Positions 1 through 13,300 of a stretch of 64,000 nt of DNA are shown one piece after another. Each line of letters begins with the position of its first letter. Position 1 is the first letter of the stretch. The position numbers and the translations under genes are program-made. Below the pieces are notes generated by a model, which had not been told where the DNA came from, ran no database searches, and saw only the letters and a list, made by a program, of their open reading frames with translations. The DNA comes from Calliopsis andreniformis (taxonomy: Eukaryota > Arthropoda > Insecta > Hymenoptera > Andrenidae): NCBI RefSeq assembly GCF_051401765.1, contig NW_027480440.1, positions 4,402,001 through 4,466,000 of the forward strand, read 5' to 3'.

Positions 1-689
1 CAATTATCAAACCACAATCCTCAACCCGCAGTCCTCAATCCTCGATCCCCAATCCTCAATCCTCAATCCTAAATTCTCAAACCTCAATCCTCAATCCTCA
101 ATACTCAATCTTCAATCCTCAATCCTCAGTCCTCAATCCCCAATCCTCAATCCTCAATCCTCAATCCTCAGTCCTCAAACCACAGTCCTCAATCATCAAT
201 CCTCAATCCTCAATCCTCAATCCTCAATCCTCAGTCCTCAAACCTCAATCCTGAATCCTCAATCCTGAATCCTCAATCTTCAGCCCTCAGTCCTCTACAA
301 TCAGCTGTCAATCCTCAATCCTCAATAGAATATCATCAATTCACAGATTTCATTACTAAATACTCAATCTGCAATCTTCAAATCTCTATCCACAAACATC
401 AATTCTCATCACTCAACCCTCAACACTCAGTCCCCAGTCCTCAATATTCTATCCTAAATCATCTATCCTCAATCCACAATCCTCAGCATTCAATCCTCAA
501 TACTCAATCTTCCATGCTCATTCCACAATCCTCCATGCCCAATTCTCGATCCTCAATCGTCAACATTCATTCCTCAATACTCAACATTCAATCCTCAATC
601 CTCAATCCTCATCCTTCAATCCTCAATACCCAATCCTCAATCTTCAATCCTCAATCCTCAATCCTCAATTCTCAATCCTCAATCCTCAG
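1..689 (+). repeat. Duplicated block, copy of 2063-2751
   Basis: Bases from 1 match those from 2063 with a constant offset of 2062, through the island at 324 and the rare string TCCATGC TCATTCC near 511. They diverge near 689/2751, where one copy reads CAGTCCTCAGCCC and the other CAGTTCTCAATCC. The two copies look near-identical by eye. The left end is cut by the window. Confidence 0.85.
231..440 (+). repeat. Island module, reference copy (30 variant heptamers)
   Basis: This 210-bp block can be cut into exactly 30 heptamers with no indel, starting TCAGTCC at 231 and ending CCAGTCC at 440. It holds two TGAATCC units (252, 266), then TCAGCCC (280), TCTACAA (294), TCAGCTG (301), the pivot TCAATAG AATATCA (322-335), ACAGATT (343), TAAATAC (357), GCAATCT (371), TCTATCC (385), ACAAACA (392) and TCATCAC (406). 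Many of these units differ from consensus at two or more bases, yet the 7-bp register holds. The module is therefore diverged satellite and not an inserted element. The same string recurs across the window. It contains stops in the + frames, which is why open frames end here. Confidence 0.9.
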
Positions 690-1789
690 TCCTCAGCCCT
701 CAAACCTCAATCCTCAACCCTCAGCCCTCATCCTCAATACTCAATCCTCAACCCTCAATCCTCAATCTTCAATCCTCAATACTCAATCTTCAATCCTCAA
801 TCCTCAGTCCTCAATCTTCAGTTCTCAATGCTCAATCCTCAATCCTCAATCCTCAGTCCTCAATCCTCAATCCTCAATTCTCAAACCTCAATCCTCAATC
901 CTCAATACTCAACCTTCAATTCTCAATCCTCAGTCCTCAGCCTTCAATCCTCAATGCCCAATCCTCAATCCTCAATCCTCAGTCCTCAGCCTTCAATCCT
1001 CAATGCCCAATCCTCAATCCTCAATCCTCAGTCCTCAATCCTCAATCCTCAATTCTCAAACCTCAATCCTCAATCCTCAATACTCAACCTTCAATCCTCA
1101 ATCCTCAGTTCTCAGCCTTCAATCCTCAATGCTCAATCCTCAATCCTCAATCCTCAGTCCTCAATCCTCAATCCTCAATCCTCAAACCTCAATCCTCAAT
1201 CCTCAAACCTCAATCCTCACTACTCAATCCTCATTCTTCAATCCTCAATACCGAATCCTCAATCTTCAATCCTCAATCCTCAATCCTGAAACATCAATCC
1301 TCAGTCCTCAAACCTCAGTCCTGAATCCTCAATCCTGAATCCCCAATCTTCAGCCCTCAGTCCTCTACAATCAGTTGTCAATCCACATTCCTCAATAGAA
1401 TATCATCAATTCACAGTTTTCATTACTAAATACTCAATCTGCAATCTTCAAATCTCTATCCGCAAACATCAATTCTCATCACTCAGCCCTCATCACTCAG
1501 TCCCCAGTCCTCAATATTCAATCCTCAATCCTCAATCCTCAATCCACAATCCTCAGCCTTCAATCCTCAATACTCAATCTTCAATGCTCATTCCCAATCC
1601 TCCATCCTCAATTCTCGATCCTCAATCGTCAACCTTCATTCCTCAATTCTCAATCTTCAATCCTCAGTCCTCAACCCTCATTCTTCAATCCTCAATACCC
1701 AATCCTCAATCTTCAATCCTCAATCCTCAATCCTCAATTCTCAAGACTCAGTCCTCAGTCCTCAGCCCTCAAACCTCAATCCTCAACCC
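690..1789 (+). repeat. Heptamer stretch with one island (about 1394)
   Basis: This is satellite with frequent TCAGTCC, TCAATTC and TCAAACC variants and one island whose pivot lies near 1394. At 1585-1600 the string TCATTCCCAATCC lacks the ACAATCC unit found at the equivalent place in other islands, and the register slips; the same slip is seen near 24115. No gene was seen. Confidence 0.75.
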
Positions 1790-2751
1790 TCAGCCCTCAT
1801 CCTCAATCCTCAATCCTCAATTTTCAATCCTCAATACTCAATATTCAATCCTCAATCCTCAGTCATCAATCTTCAATCCTCAATGCTCAATCCTCAATCC
1901 TCAATCCTCAGTCCTCAATCCTCAATCCTCAATCCTCAAAGCTCAATCCTCAATCCTCAATCCTCAGTTCTCAACCCTTAATCCTCAATCTTCAATCCTC
2001 AATCTTCAATACTCAACATTCAATCCTCAATCCTCAATCCCCAATATTCAATGCGCAATCCTCAATTATCAAACCACAATCCTCAACCCGCAGTCCTCAA
2101 TCCTCGATCCCCAATCCTCAATCCTCAATCCTAAATTCTCAAACCTCAATCCTCAATCCTCAATACTCAATCTTCAATCCTCAATCCTCAGTCCTCAATC
2201 CCCAATCCTCAATCCTCAATCCTCAATCCTCAGTCCTCAAACCACAGTCCTCAATCATCAATCCTCAATCCTCAATCCTCAATCCTCAATCCTCAGTCCT
2301 CAAACCTCAATCCTGAATCCTCAATCCTGAATCCTCAATCTTCAGCCCTCAGTCCTCTACAATCAGCTGTCAATCCTCAATCCTCAATAGAATATCATCA
2401 ATTCACAGATTTCATTACTAAATACTCAATCTGCAATCTTCAAATCTCTATCCACAAACATCAATTCTCATCACTCAACCCTCAACACTCAGTCCCCAGT
2501 CCTCAATATTCTATCCTAAATCATCTATCCTCAATCCACAATCCTCAGCATTCAATCCTCAATACTCAATCTTCCATGCTCATTCCACAATCCTCCATGC
2601 CCAATTCTCGATCCTCAATCGTCAACATTCATTCCTCAATACTCAACATTCAATCCTCAATCCTCAATCCTCATCCTTCAATCCTCAATACCCAATCCTC
2701 AATCTTCAATCCTCAATCCTCAATCCTCAATTCTCAATCCTCAATCCTCAG
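1790..2751 (+). repeat. Duplicated block, copy of about 16055-17013
   Basis: The offset of 14265 is constant from about 1801 (16066) through the string ATTCAATGCGCAATCC (2048 / 16313), the island at 2386 (16651) and the ATGCTCATTCC string at 2576 (16841). Visible differences are TCAATAG against TCAAAAG in the pivot at 16651, TATTCTATCC against TATTATATCC, and TTCCATGC against TTGCATGC near 16838. The copies diverge at about 2740 / 17005. Confidence 0.8.
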
Positions 2752-2773
2752 TTCTCAATCCTCAATCCTCAAT

Positions 2774-4985
2774 CCTCTGCCTTCAATCCTCAATGCTCAA
2801 TCCTCAATCCTCAATTCTCAATCCTCAATCCTCAGTCCTCAGCCCTCAAACCTCAATCCTCAACCCTCAGCCCTCATCCTCAATCCTCAATCCTCAATCC
2901 TCAATCCTCAATCCTCAATCCTCAATCCTCAATCCTCAACCTTCAATCCTCAATACTCAATCTTCAATCCTCAATCCTCAGTCCTCAATCTTCAATCCTC
3001 AATGCTCAATCCTCAATCCTCAATCCTCAGTCCTCAATCCTCAATCTTCAATTCTCAAACCTCCATCCTCAATCCTCAATACTAAATCTTCAATCCTCAA
3101 TCCTCAGTCCTCAATCTTCAATCATCAATGCTCAATCCTCAATCCTCAATCCTCAGTCCTCAATCCTCAAACCTCAATCCTCAAACCTCAATCCTCAATC
3201 CTCAGACCTCAATCCTCAATCTTCAATCCTCAATACTCAATCTTCAATCCTCAACCCTCAATCCTCAATCCTCAATCCCCATTCCTCAATCCTGAATCCT
3301 CAATCCTCAGTCCTCAATCCTCAATCCTCAATCCTCAATCCTCAATCTTCAATCCTCAATACACAATCTTCAATCCTCAATCCTCAATCCTGTATCCTCA
3401 ACCGTCAGTCTTCAATCCTCAGTGCTCAACCTTTAATCCTCAGTACTCAATCGTCAATCCTCAATCCTCATCCTTCAATTCTCAATACCCAATCCTCAAT
3501 CTTCAATCCTCAATCCTCAATCCTCATTTCTCAATCCTCAATCCTCAGTCCTCAGACCTCAAACCTCAATCCTCTACTCTCACCCCTCATCCTCAATCCT
3601 CAATCGACAATCCGCAATCCTCAATCTTCAATCCTCAATCCTCAATCCTCAATCCTCAATCCTCAGTCCTCAAACCTCAATCCTGAATCCTCAATCCTGA
3701 ATCCTCAATCTTCAGCCCTCAGTCCTCTACAATCAGTTGTCAATCCTCAATCCTCAATAGAATATCATCAATTCACAGTTTTCATTTCTAAATACTCAAT
3801 CTGCAATCTTCATATCTCTATCCACAAACATCAATTCCCATCACTCAACCCTCAACACTCAGTCCCCAATCCTCAATATTCTATCCTAAATCCTCTATCC
3901 TCAATCCACAATCCTCAGCATTCAATCCTCAATACTCAATCTTCCATGCTCACTCCTACAATCCTCCATGCCCAATTCTCGATCCTCAATCGTCAACATT
4001 CATTCCTCAATACTCAACCTTCAATCCTCAATCCTCAATCCTCATCCTTCAATCCTCAATACCCAATCCTCAATCTTCAATCCTCAATCCTCAATCCTCA
4101 ATTCTCAATCCTCAATCCTCAGTCCTCAGCCCTCAAACCTCAATCCTCAACACTCAGCCCTCAAACCTCAATCCGCACTACTCAATCCTCATTCTTCAAT
4201 CCTCAATACCGAATCCTCAATCTTCAATCCTCAATACTCAATCTTCAATCCTCAATCCTCAGTCCTCAATCTTCAATTCTCAATGCTCAATCCTCAATCC
4301 TCAATCCTCAGTCCTCAATCCTCAATCCTCAATTCTCAAACCTCAATCCTCAATCCTCAATACTCAACATTCAATCCTCAATCCTCAGTCCTCAGCCTTC
4401 AATCCTCAATGTTCAATCCTCAATCCTCAATCTTCAGTCCTCAATCCTCAATCCTCAATTCTCAAACCTCAATCCTCAATCCTCAATACTCAACCTTCAA
4501 TCCTCAATCCTCAGTCCTCTGCCTTCAATCCTCAATGCTCAATCCTCAATCCTCAATCCTCAGTCCTCAATCCTCAATCCTCAATCCTCAAACCTCAATC
4601 CTCAATCCTCAAACCTCAATCCTCACTACTCAATCCTCATTCTTCAATCCTCAATACCGAATCCTCAATCTTCAATCCTCAATCCTCAATCCTCAATTCT
4701 CAATCCTCAATTTTCAATCATTAATAATCAATCTTCAATCCTCAATCCTCGATCCTCAATCCCCAACCCTCAATCCTCAATGTTCAGTCCTCAATACCGA
4801 ATCCTCAACCTTCAATCCTCAATCCTCAATCTTCAATCCTCAATCTTAATCACCAATCCTCAATACTCAATCTTCAATCCTCAATCCTCAATCCTCAATC
4901 CTCAATCCTCAATCTTCAATTCTCAATCCTCAGTCCTCAAACCTCAGTCCTCAATCATCAATCCTCAATCCTCAATCCTCAATAC
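2774..4985 (+). repeat. 2.2-kb block C1, first of three near copies
   Basis: This block matches 10304-12515 with offset 7530 and about 5265-7412 with offset 2455. Shared rare strings include CCTGTATCC (about 3390), CGACAATCCGC (about 3604), the island at 3756 and TCATTAATAATC (about 4718). C1 reads TCACTCC near 3950 where the other two copies read TCATTCC. C1 reads CAGTACTCAATCG near 3441 where the copy at 10971 reads CAATACTCAATCG. All three copies carry the same extra T in TCNTTCCTACAATCC (near 3957, 6412 and 11487), an 8-bp unit that shifts the register. Confidence 0.85.
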
Positions 4986-5264
4986 CCAATCCTCAATCTT
5001 CAATCCTCAATCCTCAATCCTCAATTCTCAATCCTCAATCCTCAGTCCTCAGCCCTCAAACCTCAATCCTCAACCCTCAGCCCTCAAACCTCAATCCTCA
5101 CTACTCAATCCTCATTCTTCAATCCTCAATACCGAATCCTCAATCTTCAATCCTCAATACTCAATCTTCAATCCTCAATCCTCAATCCTCATCCTTCAAT
5201 CCTCAATACCCAATCCTCAATCATCAATCCTCAATCCTCAATCCTCAATTCTCAATCCTCTATC
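4986..5264 (+). repeat. Heptamer spacer between C1 and C2
   Basis: This is satellite that repeats part of C1, including the string CCTCAGCCCTCAAACC and the CTACTCAATCCTCATTC / AATACCGAATCC pair also present near 4160-4215. It has no island and no gene. Confidence 0.7.
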
Positions 5265-8200
5265 CTCAATTCTCAATCCTCAATCCTCAGTCCTCAGCCC
5301 TCAAACCTCAATCCTCAACCCTCAGCCCTCATCCTCAATCCTCAATCCTCAATCCTCAATCCTCAATCCTCAATCCTCAATCCTCAATCCTCAACCTTCA
5401 ATCCTCAATACTCAATCTTCAATCCTCAATCCTCAGTCCTCAATCTTCAATCCTCAATGCTCAATCCTCAATCCTCAATCCTCAGTCCTCAATCCTCAAT
5501 CTTCAATTCTCAAACCTCCATCCTCAATCCTCAATACTCAATCTTCAATCCTCAATCCTCAGTCCTCAATCTTCAATCATCAATGCTCAATCCTCAATCC
5601 TCAATCCTCAGTCCTCAATCCTCAAACCTCAATCCTCAAACCTCAATCCTCAATCCTCAGACCTCAATCCTCAATCTTCAATCCTCAATACTCAATCTTC
5701 AATCCTCAACCCTCAATCCTCAATCCTCAATCCCCATTCCTCAATCCTGAATCCTCAATCCTCAGTCCTCAATCCTCAATCCTCAATCCTCAATCCTCAA
5801 TCTTCAATCCTCAATACACAATCTTCAATCCTCAATCCTCAATCCTGTATCCTCAACCGTCAGTCTTCAATCCTCAGTGCTCAACATTTAATCCTCAATA
5901 CTCAATCGTCAATCCTCAATCCTCATCCTTCAATCCTCAATACCCAATCCTCAATCTTCAATCCTCAATCCTCAATCCTCATTTCTCAATCCTCAATCCT
6001 CAGTCCTCAGACCTCAAACCTCAATCCTCTACTCTCACCCCTCATCCTCAATCCTCAATCGACAATCCGCAATCCTCAATCTTCAATCCTCAATCCTCAA
6101 TCCTCAATCCTCAATCCTCAGTCCTCAAACCTCAATCCTGAATCCTCAATCCTGAATCCTCAATCTTCAGCCCTCAGTCCTCTACAATCAGTTGTCAATC
6201 CTCAATCCTCAATAGAATATCATCAATTCACAGTTTTCATTTCTAAATACTCAATCTGCAATCTTCATATCTCTATCCACAAACATCAATTCCCATCACT
6301 CAACCCTCAACACTCAGTCCCCAATCCTCAATATTCTATCCTAAATCCTCTATCCTCAATCCACAATCCTCAGCATTCAATCCTCAATACTCAATCTTCC
6401 ATGCTCATTCCTACAATCCTCCATGCCCAATTCTCGATCCTCAATCGTCAACATTCATTCCTCAATACTCAACCTTCAATCCTCAATCCTCAATCCTCAT
6501 CCTTCAATCCTCAATACCCAATCCTCAATCTTCAATCCTCAATCCTCAATCCTCAATTCTCAATCCTCAATCCTCAGTCCTCAGCCCTCAAACCTCAATC
6601 CTCAACACTCAGCCCTCAAACCTCAATCCGCACTACTCAATCCTCATTCTTCAATCCTCAATACCGAATCCTCAATCTTCAATCCTCAATACTCAATCTT
6701 CAATCCTCAATCCTCAGTCCTCAATCTTCAATTCTCAATGCTCAATCCTCAATCCTCAATCCTCAGTCCTCAATCCTCAATCCTCAATTCTCAAACCTCA
6801 ATCCTCAATCCTCAATACTCAACATTCAATCCTCAATCCTCAGTCCTCAGCCTTCAATCCTCAATGTTCAATCCTCAATCCTCAATCTTCAGTCCTCAAT
6901 CCTCAATCCTCAATTCTCAAACCTCAATCCTCAATCCTCAATACTCAACCTTCAATCCTCAATCCTCAGTCCTCTGCCTTCAATCCTCAATGCTCAATCC
7001 TCAATCCTCAATCCTCAGTCCTCAATCCTCAATCCTCAATCCTCAAACCTCAATCCTCAATCCTCAAACCTCAATCCTCACTACTCAATCCTCATTCTTC
7101 AATCCTCAATACCGAATCCTCAATCTTCAATCCTCAATCCTCAATCCTCAATTCTCAATCCTCAATTTTCAATCATTAATAATCAATCTTCAATCCTCAA
7201 TCCTCGATCCTCAATCCCCAACCCTCAATCCTCAATGTTCAGTCCTCAATACCGAATCCTCAACCTTCAATCCTCAATCCTCAATCTTCAATCCTCAATC
7301 TTAATCACCAATCCTCAATACTCAATCTTCAATCCTCAATCCTCAATCCTCAATCCTCAATCCTCAATCTTCAATTCTCAATCCTCAGTCCTCAAACCAC
7401 AGTCCTCAATCATCAATCATCAATCCTCAATCCTCAATCCTCAATCCTCAATCCTCAATACTCAGTCCTCAATCCTCAATACTCAATCTTCAATCCTCAA
7501 TCCTCAGTCCTCAGTCTTCAATCCTCAATGCTCAATCCTCAATCCTCAATCCTCAGACCTCAATCCTCAATCCTCAATCCTCAAACCTCAATCCTCAATC
7601 CTCAAACCTCAATCCTCAATCTGCAATCCTCAATACTCAATCTTCAATCCTCAATCCTCAATCCTCAATCCTCAATCCTCAATCCTCAATCCCCAATCTT
7701 CAATCCTCAATACTCAATCTGCAATCCTCAATCCTCAGTCCTCACTACTCAATCCTCATTTCTCAGTCCTCAATCCTCAGTCCTCAGATCTCAAACCTCA
7801 ATCCTCTACCCACATCCCTCATCCTCAATCCTCAATCGACAATCCGCAATCCTCAATCTTCAATCCTCAATCCTCAATCCTCAGTCCTCAAACCTCAGTC
7901 CTGAATCCTCAACCCTGAATCCTCAATCTTCAGCCCTCAGTCCTCTACAATCAGTTGTCAATCCTCATTCCTCAATAGAATATCATCAACTCACAGTTTT
8001 CATTACTAAATACACAATCTGCAATCTTCAAATCACTATCCACAAACATCAATTCTCATCACTCAACCCTCAACACTCAGTCCCCAATCCTCAATATTCT
8101 ATCCTAAATCCTCTATCGTCAATCCACAATCCTCAGCATTCAATCCTCAATACTCAATCTTCCATGCTCATTCCACAATCCTCCATGCCCATTCTCGATC

Positions 8201-10265
8201 CTCAATCGTCAACTTTCATTCCTCAATACTCAATCTTCAATCCTCAATCCTTAATCCTCATCCTTCAATCCTCATTACTCAATCCTCAATCTTCAATCCT
8301 CAATACTCAATCCTCTATTCTCAATCCTCAATCCTCAGTCCTCAGCCCTCAAACCTCAATCCTCAACCCTCAGCCCTCATCCTCAATCCTCAATCCTCAA
8401 TCATCAATCCTCAATCTTCAATCCTCAATATTCAATCTTCAATCCTCAATCCTCAGTCTCAATCTTCAATCCTCAATGCTCAATCCTCAATCCTCAATCC
8501 TCAGTCCTCAATCCCCAATCCTCAATTCGCAAACCTCAATCCTCAATCCTCAATACTCAATCTTCAATCCTCAATCCTCAGTCCTCAATCTTCAATCCTC
8601 AATGCTCGATCCTCAATCCTCAATCCTCAGTCCTCAATCCTCAATCCTCAAACCTCAATCCTCAATCCTCTAACCTCAATCCTCAATCTTCAATCCTCAA
8701 TACTCAATCCTCAATGCTCGATCCTCAATCCTCAATCCTCAGTCCTCAATCCACAATCCTCAATACTCAATCTTCAATCCTCAATCCTCAGTCCTCAATC
8801 TTCAATCCTCAGTCCTCAAACCACAGTCCTCAATCATCAATCCTCAATCCTCAATCCTCAATCCTCAATCCTCAGTCCTCAAACCTCAATCCTGAATCCT
8901 CAATCCTGAAACCTCAACCTTCAGCCCTCAGTCCTCTACAATCTGTTGTCAATCCTCAATCCTCAATAGAATATCATCAATTCACAGTTTTCATTACTAA
9001 ATACGCAATCTGCAATCTTCAAATCTCTATCCACAAACAGCAATCCTCATCACTCAACCCTCAACACTCAGTCCCCAATCCTCAATATTCTATCCTCAAT
9101 CCTCAATCCACAATCCACAATCCTCAGCATTCAATCCTCAATACTCAATCTTCCATGCTCATTCCACAATCCTTAATGCTCAATTCTCGATCCTCAATCG
9201 TCAACCTTCATTCCTCAATACTCAATCTTCAATCCTCAATCCTCAATCCTCATCCTTCAATCCTCAATACCCAATCCTCAATCTTCAATCCTCAATCCTC
9301 AATCCTCAATTCTCAATCCTCTATACTCAATTCTCAATCCTCAATCCTCAGTCTTCAGCCCTCAAACCTCAATCCTCAACCCTCAGCCCTCATCCTCAAT
9401 CCTCAATCCTCAATCCTCAATCCTCAATCCTCAATCCTCAACCTTCAATCCTCCATACTCAATCTTCAATCCTCAATCCTTAGTCCTCAACCTTCAATCC
9501 TCAATGCTCAATCCTCAATCCTCAATCCTCAGTCCTCAATCCTCAATCTTCAATTCTCAAACCTCCATCCTCAATCCTCAATACTCAATCTTCAATCCTC
9601 AATCCTCAGTCCTCAATCTTCAATCATCAATGCTCAATACTCAATCCTCAATCCTCAGTCCTCAATCCTCAATCCTCAATCCTCAAACCTCAATCCTCAA
9701 TCCTCAAACCTCAATACTCAGTCTTCAATCCTCAATACTCAATCTTCAATCCTCAATCCTCAATCCTCAATCCTCAATCCCCATTCCTCAATCCTCAATC
9801 CTCAATTCTCAAACCTCAATCCTCAATCCTCAATACTCAATCTTCAATCCTCAATCCTCAGTCCTCAATGCTCAATCCTCAATTCTCAATCCTCAGTCCT
9901 CAATCCTCTGTCCTCAAACCACAGTCCTCAATCATCAATCCTCAATCCTCAATCCTCAATCCTCAATCCTCAGTCCTCAAACCTCAATCCTGAATCCTCA
10001 ATCCTGAATCCTCAATCTTCATCCCTCAGTCCTCTACAATCTGTTGTCAATCCTCAATCCTCAATAGAATATCATCAATTCACAGTTTTCATTACTAAAT
10101 ACTCAATCTGCAATCTTCAAATCTCTATCCACAAACAGCAATTCTCATCACTCAACCCTCAACACTCAGTCCCCAATCCTCAATATTCTATCCTCAATCC
10201 TCAATCCTCAATCCTCAATCCTCAGTTCTCAATCCTCAATCCTCAATCCTCAATCCTCAATCCTC
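5265..10265 (+). repeat. 5.08-kb tandem duplication, left copy (C2)
   Basis: This block aligns to about 10340-15345 with offset 5075 (exactly 725 heptamers) up to about 8190, then 5076, then 5077 from about 8460. The two steps are 1-bp deletions in this copy: ATGCCCATTCTCG near 8191 against ATGCCCAATTCTCG, and CAGTCTCAATC near 8458 against CAGTCCTCAATC. Islands lie near 6211, 7974, 8965 and 10062. The right copy starts about where this one ends, so this is a direct tandem duplication. The first 2.1 kb is itself a copy of C1. Confidence 0.85.
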
Positions 10266-10339
10266 AATCTTCAATACTCAACCTTCAATCCTCAATCCTC
10301 AGTCCTCTGCCTTCAATCCTCAATGCTCAATCCTCAATC

Positions 10340-13300
10340 CTCAATTCTCAATCCTCAATCCTCAGTCCTCAGCCCTCAAACCTCAATCCTCAACCCTCAG
10401 CCCTCATCCTCAATCCTCAATCCTCAATCCTCAATCCTCAATCCTCAATCCTCAATCCTCAATCCTCAACCTTCAATCCTCAATACTCAATCTTCAATCC
10501 TCAATCCTCAGTCCTCAATCTTCAATCCTCAATGCTCAATCCTCAATCCTCAATCCTCAGTCCTCAATCCTCAATCTTCAATTCTCAAACCTCCATCCTC
10601 AATCCTCAATACTAAATCTTCAATCCTCAATCCTCAGTCCTCAATCTTCAATCATCAATGCTCAATCCTCAATCCTCAATCCTCAGTCCTCAATCCTCAA
10701 ACCTCAATCCTCAAACCTCAATCCTCAATCCTCAGACCTCAATCCTCAATCTTCAATCCTCAATACTCAATCTTCAATCCTCAACCCTCAATCCTCAATC
10801 CTCAATCCCCATTCCTCAATCCTGAATCCTCAATCCTCAGTCCTCAATCCTCAATCCTCAATCCTCAATCCTCAATCTTCAATCCTCAATACACAATCTT
10901 CAATCCTCAATCCTCAATCCTGTATCCTCAACCGTCAGTCTTCAATCCTCAGTGCTCAACCTTTAATCCTCAATACTCAATCGTCAATCCTCAATCCTCA
11001 TCCTTCAATTCTCAATACCCAATCCTCAATCTTCAATCCTCAATCCTCAATCCTCATTTCTCAATCCTCAATCCTCAGTCCTCAGACCTCAAACCTCAAT
11101 CCTCTACTCTCACCCCTCATCCTCAATCCTCAATCGACAATCCGCAATCCTCAATCTTCAATCCTCAATCCTCAATCCTCAATCCTCAATCCTCAGTCCT
11201 CAAACCTCAATCCTGAATCCTCAATCCTGAATCCTCAATCTTCAGCCCTCAGTCCTCTACAATCAGTTGTCAATCCTCAATCCTCAATAGAATATCATCA
11301 ATTCACAGTTTTCATTTCTAAATACTCAATCTGCAATCTTCATATCTCTATCCACAAACATCAATTCCCATCACTCAACCCTCAACACTCAGTCCCCAAT
11401 CCTCAATATTCTATCCTAAATCCTCTATCCTCAATCCACAATCCTCAGCATTCAATCCTCAATACTCAATCTTCCATGCTCATTCCTACAATCCTCCATG
11501 CCCAATTCTCGATCCTCAATCGTCAACATTCATTCCTCAATACTCAACCTTCAATCCTCAATCCTCAATCCTCATCCTTCAATCCTCAATACCCAATCCT
11601 CAATCTTCAATCCTCAATCCTCAATCCTCAATTCTCAATCCTCAATCCTCAGTCCTCAGCCCTCAAACCTCAATCCTCAACACTCAGCCCTCAAACCTCA
11701 ATCCGCACTACTCAATCCTCATTCTTCAATCCTCAATACCGAATCCTCAATCTTCAATCCTCAATACTCAATCTTCAATCCTCAATCCTCAGTCCTCAAT
11801 CTTCAATTCTCAATGCTCAATCCTCAATCCTCAATCCTCAGTCCTCAATCCTCAATCCTCAATTCTCAAACCTCAATCCTCAATCCTCAATACTCAACAT
11901 TCAATCCTCAATCCTCAGTCCTCAGCCTTCAATCCTCAATGTTCAATCCTCAATCCTCAATCTTCAGTCCTCAATCCTCAATCCTCAATTCTCAAACCTC
12001 AATCCTCAATCCTCAATACTCAACCTTCAATCCTCAATCCTCAGTCCTCTGCCTTCAATCCTCAATGCTCAATCCTCAATCCTCAATCCTCAGTCCTCAA
12101 TCCTCAATCCTCAATCCTCAAACCTCAATCCTCAATCCTCAAACCTCAATCCTCACTACTCAATCCTCATTCTTCAATCCTCAATACCGAATCCTCAATC
12201 TTCAATCCTCAATCCTCAATCCTCAATTCTCAATCCTCAATTTTCAATCATTAATAATCAATCTTCAATCCTCAATCCTCGATCCTCAATCCCCAACCCT
12301 CAATCCTCAATGTTCAGTCCTCAATACCGAATCCTCAACCTTCAATCCTCAATCCTCAATCTTCAATCCTCAATCTTAATCACCAATCCTCAATACTCAA
12401 TCTTCAATCCTCAATCCTCAATCCTCAATCCTCAATCCTCAATCTTCAATTCTCAATCCTCAGTCCTCAAACCACAGTCCTCAATCATCAATCCTCAATC
12501 CTCAATCCTCAATCCTCAATCCTCAATACTCAGTCCTCAATCCTCAATACTCAATCTTCAATCCTCAATCCTCAGTCCTCAGTCTTCAATCCTCAATGCT
12601 CAATCCTCAATCCTCAATCCTCAATCCTCAGACCTCAATCCTCAATCCTCAATCCTCAAACCTCAATCCTCAATCCTCAAACCTCAATCCTCAATCTGCA
12701 ATCCTCAATACTCAATCTTCAATCCTCAATCCTCAATCCTCAATCCTCAATCCTCAATCCTCAATCCCCAATCTTCAATCCGCAATACTCAATCTGCAAT
12801 CCTCAATCCTCAGTCCTCACTACTCAATCCTCATTTCTCAGTCCTCAATCCTCAGTCCTCAGATCTCAAACCTCAATCCTCTACCCACATCCCTCATCCT
12901 CAATCCTCAATCGACAATCCGCAATCCTCAATCTTCAATCCTCAATCCTCAATCCTCAGTCCTCAAACCTCAGTCCTGAATCCTCAACCCTGAATCCTCA
13001 ATCTTCAGCCCTCAGTCCTCTACAATCAGTTGTCAATCCTCATTCCTCAATAGAATATCATCAACTCACAGTTTTCATTACTAAATACACAATCTGCAAT
13101 CTTCAAATCACTATCCACAAACATCAATTCTCATCACTCAACCCTCAACACTCAGTCCCCAATCCTCAATATTCTATCCTAAATCCTCTATCGTCAATCC
13201 ACAATCCTCAGCATTCAATCCTCAATACTCAATCTTCCATGCTCATTCCACAATCCTCCATGCCCAATTCTCGATCCTCAATCGTCAACTTTCATTCCTC

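Noticed and set aside
322..440. Island as an inserted transposon or solo LTR
   Set aside because: No terminal inverted repeats, target-site duplication or coding remnant; it divides exactly into heptamers in register with the flanks.
231..3960. CRISPR array with islands as repeats or spacers
   Set aside because: Islands are irregularly spaced, the material between them is the same satellite and not unique spacers, and there are no cas genes.
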